This document shows positions 5,568 to 9,741 of a stretch of DNA of 9,741 bases, one piece after another (positions within the stretch are counted from its first letter, which is position 1; each line of letters opens with the position of its first letter). The position numbers and the translations under genes were made by a program. Location: assembly GCA_023257915.1 (NCBI GenBank), contig JALRBB010000305.1, positions 1 to 9,741 of the forward strand, given 5' to 3'. The notes beneath the pieces were generated by a model. It worked only from the letters and a program-made list of their open reading frames with translations, searched no databases and was not told where the DNA came from. This stretch comes from Quisquiliibacterium sp. GTDB taxonomy: Bacteria; Pseudomonadota; Gammaproteobacteria; Burkholderiales; Burkholderiaceae_E.

Positions 5568-6938
5568 ATGAATGCAAACACCCCTAAGGCCGCGTTGCGC
5601 ACGTCGGATGTGACATCGGACGCCCTTGGTTACCAGAGCGGATTCGGCAACGAGTTCGCCACCGAGTGCCTGCCCGGTGCACTGCCGGTCGGGCGCAATT
5701 CGCCGCAACGCTGCGCCTACGGCCTCTACGCCGAACAGATCTCCAGCACCGCATTCACCGCCTTGCGAGGTGCCAACCGCCGAACCTGGACCTACCGGAT
5801 CCGGCCTGGCGCGGTGCATGGGCCGTTCGCGCGCATCGACGCGCCCAGGCTGGTGGGCCGCGCCGGTGACGAGCCAAGCTCGCCCGAGCGGCTGCGCTGG
5901 GGGGCGCTGCCGATTCCTGCGCAGCCGACCGATTTCGTCGACGGCCTGTTCACGATGGCGCTCACCGGCGATGCGCGCGCGATGAGCGGCTGCGCGATCC
6001 ATGTCTACGCCGCCAACCAATCGATGAAGGATCGGTTCTTTTACGATGCCGACGGCGAACTGCTGATCGTTCCGCAGCAGGGGCGGCTACGCCTGCTGAC
6101 CGAACTCGGCATCCTCGATGTGGAGCCGCAGGAAATCGCGGTGATTCCCCGCGGTATGCGCTTTCGGGTCGAATCGCCGGATCTGCGCGAGGCTGGTGGC
6201 GCGCTCGAAGGCATTCGCGGCTATGTTTGCGAGAACTTCGGCGCGCCGTTTCGCCTGCCGGATCTCGGGCCGATCGGCTCCAATGGCCTGGCCAATCCGC
6301 GCGATTTTCTCGCGCCGGTTGCCTGGTACGAAGACCGTGAGGGCGACTTCGAACTGGTGGGCAAGCTGGATGGCGCGCTGTGGTCTGCGCGGATCGATCA
6401 TTCTCCGCTCGACGTGGTCGCCTGGCATGGCAATTCGACGCCGTACAAATATGACTTGCGACGCTTCAACACGATCGGCTCGATCAGCTTCGATCATCCG
6501 GACCCGTCGATCTTTCTGGTGCTGCAGTCCCAGTCCGACACCCCGGGGGTCGACACGATCGACTTCGTGATCTTCCCGCCACGCTGGCTGGTCGGCGAGG
6601 ACACCTTCCGTCCGCCCTGGTTCCATCGCAACATCGCCAGCGAATTCATGGGCCTGATCCACGGGGTCTACGACGCAAAAGCCGAGGGATTCGTGCCCGG
6701 CGGGGCATCGCTGCACAACTGCATGAGCGGTCACGGTCCCGATCAGGGCACCTTCGAGAAAGCCAGTGCCGCGGACACCTCGGTCCCACACAAGGTGGCC
6801 GACACGATGGCTTTCATGTTCGAAACCCGCACGCTGATTCATCCGACCGCACAGGCAATGTCGCTTGCCACGCTGCAACGCGACTACTGGCAGTGCTGGC
6901 AGGGTCTGCGGCGCAATTTCGATCCGACCCGCCGCTGA
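5568..6938 (+). CDS. hmgA: Homogentisate 1,2-dioxygenase
   Basis: This 456-residue protein is full length for the family and easily recognised from [12 protein letters not shown] near the N-terminus to the C-terminal helix. It opens the aromatic ring of homogentisate with O2 to give maleylacetoacetate, the central step of tyrosine and phenylalanine breakdown, in the cytoplasm. The Fe(II) ligands line up as H353 and E359 ([15 protein letters not shown]) and H389 (SGHGPD), with the same spacing as H335, E341 and H371 of the human enzyme. H310 (FDHPDPSIF) corresponds to the human catalytic H292. The start is supported by AGGA six bases upstream. It begins 83 bp after dinB. The usual partners fumarylacetoacetase and maleylacetoacetate isomerase are not next to it here, nor is an IclR- or MarR-type regulator. 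Confidence 0.98.
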   Translation: MNANTPKAALRTSDVTSDALGYQSGFGNEFATECLPGALPVGRNSPQRCAYGLYAEQISSTAFTALRGANRRTWTYRIRPGAVHGPFARIDAPRLVGRAGDEPSSPERLRWGALPIPAQPTDFVDGLFTMALTGDARAMSGCAIHVYAANQSMKDRFFYDADGELLIVPQQGRLRLLTELGILDVEPQEIAVIPRGMRFRVESPDLREAGGALEGIRGYVCENFGAPFRLPDLGPIGSNGLANPRDFLAPVAWYEDREGDFELVGKLDGALWSARIDHSPLDVVAWHGNSTPYKYDLRRFNTIGSISFDHPDPSIFLVLQSQSDTPGVDTIDFVIFPPRWLVGEDTFRPPWFHRNIASEFMGLIHGVYDAKAEGFVPGGASLHNCMSGHGPDQGTFEKASAADTSVPHKVADTMAFMFETRTLIHPTAQAMSLATLQRDYWQCWQGLRRNFDPTRR

Positions 6939-7043
6939 AGGTTTCAAGCTGTAACAGCGATGTCGAACTGTCAGGCAAGCGGACCGGTCGCTTTGTGGCT
7001 GCCAGGATCCCGGCGACAATTCAGGCATGTCTTGCGAGCAATC

Positions 7044-7436
7044 ATGAAATCAGCCACTTTCGCCGCAATTGGCCTGGTGGTCCTGGCATTCGCCGCCGGT
7101 AGCACTGCGCATGCTCACGGCCGTAGCCATGGCCATGGCGGTGTCTACCTTGGCGGACCGGTCATCATGCCCGGCCCGTACTACTATCCCCGCTACGCCT
7201 ATCCCGGCTGGCCGTACTACGGGTATCCGCCGCCAGTCGTGACGGTGCCGGTTCCGAGTGCGCCACCGGTCTACGTTGAACGCGGACCAGATCCCGCGGC
7301 GCCTGCGCAGCCGCCGGCAGCAAGTTGGTACTGGTGCCAGCAGCCGCAAGGTTATTACCCCAACGTCACCGAGTGTCCGGGCGGCTGGACTCCGGTTCCC
7401 GCCCGTCCTCCAGCCCAGGCGCCTTCAAGACCATGA
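7044..7436 (+). CDS. Small exported Tyr/Pro-rich protein of unknown function
   Basis: The protein has 130 residues from ATG 7044. An in-frame ATG at 6960 would put 28 irrelevant residues before the signal peptide, so 7044 is preferred. The N-terminus is a classic Sec signal peptide (MKS, then a hydrophobic core AAIGLVVLAFAAG), with likely cleavage after STAHA at about residue 24. The mature protein starts His/Gly-rich (HGRSHGHGG), continues with a Tyr/Pro/Gly-rich stretch (PYYYPRYAYPGWPYYGYPPP) and ends with a compact module WYWCQQPQGYYP-x5-CPGGWTPVP. Its two cysteines, C98 and C111, could form a disulphide in the periplasm. Similar C-terminal modules occur in many short betaproteobacterial exported proteins without known function. 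The stop codon overlaps the start of the next gene (ATGA), indicating an operon of two envelope proteins. Confidence 0.8.
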   Translation: MKSATFAAIGLVVLAFAAGSTAHAHGRSHGHGGVYLGGPVIMPGPYYYPRYAYPGWPYYGYPPPVVTVPVPSAPPVYVERGPDPAAPAQPPAASWYWCQQPQGYYPNVTECPGGWTPVPARPPAQAPSRP

Positions 7437-8017
7437 CATCCACAAGCGTTTTTTCCCGCAACGCCAAGCGAGCCGGCGCTCTGTCGGCCTTGTTTCTACT
7501 GGGCGCCTGCGCCACCACGCCTAGCGGCCCGAGCATGCTGGTGCTGCCGGGCGCTGCAAAATCCTTTGACCAGTTCCGGGCCGACGATGCCGCTTGCCGG
7601 CAATTTGCCTACCAGCAGATCGGCGGGGCGGCTGCAGAGCAGAATGCCGAGCGCCAGGCAGTGCAAAGCGCGGTGATCGGCACGGCCATTGGCGCAGTCG
7701 CTGGTGCGGCGATCGGCGGCTCGCGCGGCGCCGGGGTCGGAGCCGGCACCGGACTGATCGTTGGCTCGGCGGTCGGCAGCAATACCTCGGATGCGTCCGG
7801 TTATGGGGCGCAACGTCGCTACGATCATGCCTATCTGCAGTGCATGTACGCGGCCGGTCACAAGGTTCCTGTGTCGGGCAATCTCGGCACTCAGCGCAGC
7901 TACCAGAGCCCGGCTGCACCGGCCCGGTATGTTCCGCCGCCGCCACCTGCGGGCGCGGCTCCTCCGCCTCCGCCGCCCGGTGTGCCGCCGCCGCCTCCGC
8001 CCGGGGTGACACGCTGA
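7433..8017 (+). CDS. Glycine-zipper lipoprotein with polyproline tail
   Basis: The protein has 194 residues from ATG 7433, which overlaps the previous stop by four bases (ATGA). Upstream in-frame starts lie inside the preceding gene and would spoil the signal peptide. The N-terminal basic residues and hydrophobic stretch end in the lipobox LGAC, so C26 should be lipidated; Ala at +2 favours transfer to the outer membrane. A glycine zipper with repeated GxxxG-type spacing spans about 82-116 (VIGTAIGAVAGAAIGG onward), a motif that packs helices in membranes. It is flanked by DDAACRQFA and YDHAYLQCMYAAGHKVP, a typical arrangement in YMGG-like zipper proteins. The tail from about 168 is proline runs of 5-6 residues. 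The role is unknown; an envelope structural function is likely. Translation of the proline runs would probably need EF-P. Confidence 0.85.
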   Translation: MTSTSVFSRNAKRAGALSALFLLGACATTPSGPSMLVLPGAAKSFDQFRADDAACRQFAYQQIGGAAAEQNAERQAVQSAVIGTAIGAVAGAAIGGSRGAGVGAGTGLIVGSAVGSNTSDASGYGAQRRYDHAYLQCMYAAGHKVPVSGNLGTQRSYQSPAAPARYVPPPPPAGAAPPPPPPGVPPPPPPGVTR

Positions 8018-8085
8018 CCGGCTGTCCTGGACCGACACCTCGCATCGACAGATCGCCCGTCAGGCGCTCCTGCGCGCTCACCCAC

Positions 8086-8108
8086 CCGGGCTCACGCCGT
8101 GAGCCCGG
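8086..8108 (+). terminator. Strong hairpin after the lipoprotein gene, possible terminator
   Basis: CCGGGCTCAC at 8086-8095 pairs perfectly with GTGAGCCCGG at 8099-8108 across a 3-base loop, a 10-bp G+C-rich stem. It lies about 70 bp past the lipoprotein stop and 58 bp before the helicase start. No run of T follows on either strand, so it is not a textbook intrinsic terminator; it may block RNA 3' exonucleases or act with Rho. Confidence 0.45.
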
Positions 8109-8166
8109 CTGCTCCTAGACTGGTTGGATGCCGCAACACCAGGCGCATCGCATCATAGAATCCCCC

Positions 8167-9741
8167 ATGCTCGCCAGCGCAGAGCCCTGGCTCGCCACCC
8201 TCAATCACGAACAGCGACAAGCCGCCGGTTTCGGTTGCAGGGATGCACAGGGCCGCTTCGAGTCCGGTCCCTTGCTGGTGATCGCTGGAGCCGGCACCGG
8301 AAAAACCGCCACCATCGCGCGCCGAGTTGCGCACCTGGTGATCCAGGGGGTTGATCCTCAGCGCATCCTGCTGATGAGCTTCAGCCGGCGCGCCGCACTC
8401 GAGATGACGCGACGCGCGCAGCGCCTGGTCATGCAGACTCTTGGCGGCCACAGACAGGCATGCCCAGATGTTCCGGTCACCGGGCTGCGCCTGCCCTGGG
8501 CCGGCACCTTTCATTCGATCGCAGCGCGACTACTGCGTGCCCATGCTGCGCAGATCGGTCTGCCGCCGGTTTTCGGCGTACTGGATCGCAGCGACGCCGC
8601 CGACCTGATCGATCTGATCCGTCATCAGCAAGGGCATTCCGCCCGCAAGAGTCGCTTTCCGCGCAAGGACACCTGCCTGGCGATCTACTCGCGCGTCGTC
8701 AACGCGGCGCAGCCGCTGGCGCAGGTGTTGAGCGAAGTGTTTCCGTGGTGTGCGCAGTTCGAGCCCGAACTGCGCGCGCTGTTTCGCGAGTATGTCGGGC
8801 GCAAGCAGGCCAGCGCAGTTCTCGATTACGACGACCTGATGCTGTGGTGGGATCAGGCGGTTGCCGATCCCGTGTTCGCAGCCCGGATCGGTTCACGCTT
8901 CGATCACATCCTGGTTGACGAATATCAGGACACCAACGCACTGCAGGCGCGCATCTTGCGTGCGATCCGCCCCGATGGCCGCGGCTTGCTGGTTGTTGGG
9001 GACGACGCGCAGTCAATCTATGGGTTCCGGGCGGCTGACGTCGGCAATATTCTCGACTTTCCGCAGCGCTTCGCACCGCCGGCCGAGCGCATCACGCTCG
9101 AGTGCAACTATCGCTCGGTGCAGCCGGTGCTCGATCTGGCCAACGCGCTGATCGGCGAGGGCGCCCGCCAGTATCCGAAGAACCTGCGCGCTGCGCGCGG
9201 CGGCGGGCAATTACCGATGCTGGTCTCGGTGCTCGATGACCGCGCCCAGGCCGACTGGATCATCGCGCAGGTGCTCGCCCGTCGTGAGCAGGCGGTGCCA
9301 CTGCGCAAGCAGGCGGTGCTGTTTCGTAGTGCGCATCACAGCGACCTGCTCGAAGTTGAACTCACCCGACGCAATATTCCGTACGTCAAGCATGGCGGGC
9401 TGCGCTTTCTGGACTCCGCTCACGTCAAGGACCTGATCGCGGTGCTGCGTTGGGCGGAAAACCCGCGCGATGCGATTGCTGCGTTCCGGGTGCTGCAGCT
9501 GCATGCCGGCGTCGGACCGGCCGGTGCGCAGCGCGTGCTGCAGGAGCTCGCACGGGTTGCGCAGGCTCATCCGGCTACCCCGGCGTTCACGCATCTCGCG
9601 CGGCTCGATCCGTCGCCTGCCGCGCGCGACGAGTGGCCGAGCTTTTGCGCACTGATGGTGCAACTTGCCGATCCGCTGGCGCGTTGGGAGGGGCAGCTGG
9701 CTCTGGTGCGCGACTGGTACTTCCCGGTGCTCGAACGTCGT
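8167..9741 (+). CDS. UvrD/Rep-type superfamily 1 ATP-dependent DNA helicase (3' end outside window)
   Basis: The frame is open for 525 codons up to the window edge. All visible SF1A helicase motifs are present in order: Q-motif LNHEQRQAA (about 13-21), Walker A AGAGTGKT (40-47), motif Ia LLMSFSRRAALEM, motif Ib GTFHSIAARLL, Walker B LVDEYQDT (249-256), motif III GDDAQSIYGFR (278-288) and motif IV ECNYRS (312-317). The following part, with QADWIIAQV, AVLFRS and VKHGGLRFLDSAHVKDLIAVLRW, is the start of the second RecA-like domain. The family unwinds DNA 3' to 5' in repair or replication restart. The sequence alone does not decide between UvrD, Rep and related paralogues, so no symbol is given. 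An in-frame ATG at 8128 would add 13 residues; 8167 is chosen because the Q-motif then lies close to the N-terminus as in relatives. Confidence 0.92.
   Translation, partial: MLASAEPWLATLNHEQRQAAGFGCRDAQGRFESGPLLVIAGAGTGKTATIARRVAHLVIQGVDPQRILLMSFSRRAALEMTRRAQRLVMQTLGGHRQACPDVPVTGLRLPWAGTFHSIAARLLRAHAAQIGLPPVFGVLDRSDAADLIDLIRHQQGHSARKSRFPRKDTCLAIYSRVVNAAQPLAQVLSEVFPWCAQFEPELRALFREYVGRKQASAVLDYDDLMLWWDQAVADPVFAARIGSRFDHILVDEYQDTNALQARILRAIRPDGRGLLVVGDDAQSIYGFRAADVGNILDFPQRFAPPAERITLECNYRSVQPVLDLANALIGEGARQYPKNLRAARGGGQLPMLVSVLDDRAQADWIIAQVLARREQAVPLRKQAVLFRSAHHSDLLEVELTRRNIPYVKHGGLRFLDSAHVKDLIAVLRWAENPRDAIAAFRVLQLHAGVGPAGAQRVLQELARVAQAHPATPAFTHLARLDPSPAARDEWPSFCALMVQLADPLARWEGQLALVRDWYFPVLERR

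Noticed and set aside
6948..6958. Short inverted repeat GCTGTAACAGC after hmgA
   Set aside because: Five-base arms are too short to call a terminator or operator, no T tract follows, and it does not have LexA spacing.
6087..7028. Minus-strand open frame of 313 codons opposite hmgA
   Set aside because: hmgA is unmistakable on the other strand with all ligands; the antisense frame has no recognisable domain and also runs through the intergenic spacer.

Overview
The window is G+C-rich DNA with dense, well-packed genes, and it reads like the chromosome of a betaproteobacterium, probably of the order Burkholderiales. The best clues are the DNA polymerase IV, which carries the roughly 20-residue N-terminal insert I associate with betaproteobacterial DinB, and the small exported protein with a C-terminal Trp-Tyr / Cys-Pro-Gly-Gly-Trp motif. 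No ribosomal RNA or housekeeping marker is present, so the genus cannot be named.

Region 1 (1-3307) is a catabolic-looking block. The 3' end of an Lrp/AsnC-type regulator runs rightward and ends 4 bp before the 3' end of a leftward gene pair. That pair is a TfdA/TauD-type 2-oxoglutarate dioxygenase followed, with a 4-base GTGA overlap, by a GMC-family FAD oxidoreductase. Upstream of the pair, on the same strand, lies the 3' end of an MFS transporter gene. The original arrangement was probably transporter, dioxygenase, dehydrogenase, for uptake and oxidation of a small organic compound that cannot be named from sequence.

Region 2 (3308-4281) is a scar. A 135-bp internal piece of an IS3-family transposase orfA is fused in frame to the truncated MFS gene, so the first seven or so membrane segments of the transporter are gone. 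Beyond it lie about 320 bp of less G+C-rich DNA without a recognisable gene, then two small unrecognised ORFs on the minus strand (71 and 42 codons), and a divergent spacer with a perfect 12-bp palindrome before dinB.

Region 3 (4282-8017) holds four apparently intact rightward genes. They are dinB (translesion polymerase), hmgA (homogentisate 1,2-dioxygenase of tyrosine/phenylalanine breakdown, without its usual partner genes nearby), a small Tyr/Pro-rich exported protein, and a glycine-zipper lipoprotein with a polyproline tail. The last two overlap by ATGA and are probably co-translated. A strong hairpin follows them.

Region 4 (8167-end) is the first 525 codons of a UvrD/Rep-type superfamily 1 helicase, cut by the window edge.

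I see no CRISPR array, tRNA, rRNA, phage module or clear defence system. The most noteworthy items are the in-frame transposase-transporter chimera, the orphaned dioxygenase-dehydrogenase pair, and the two small ORFs divergent from dinB.
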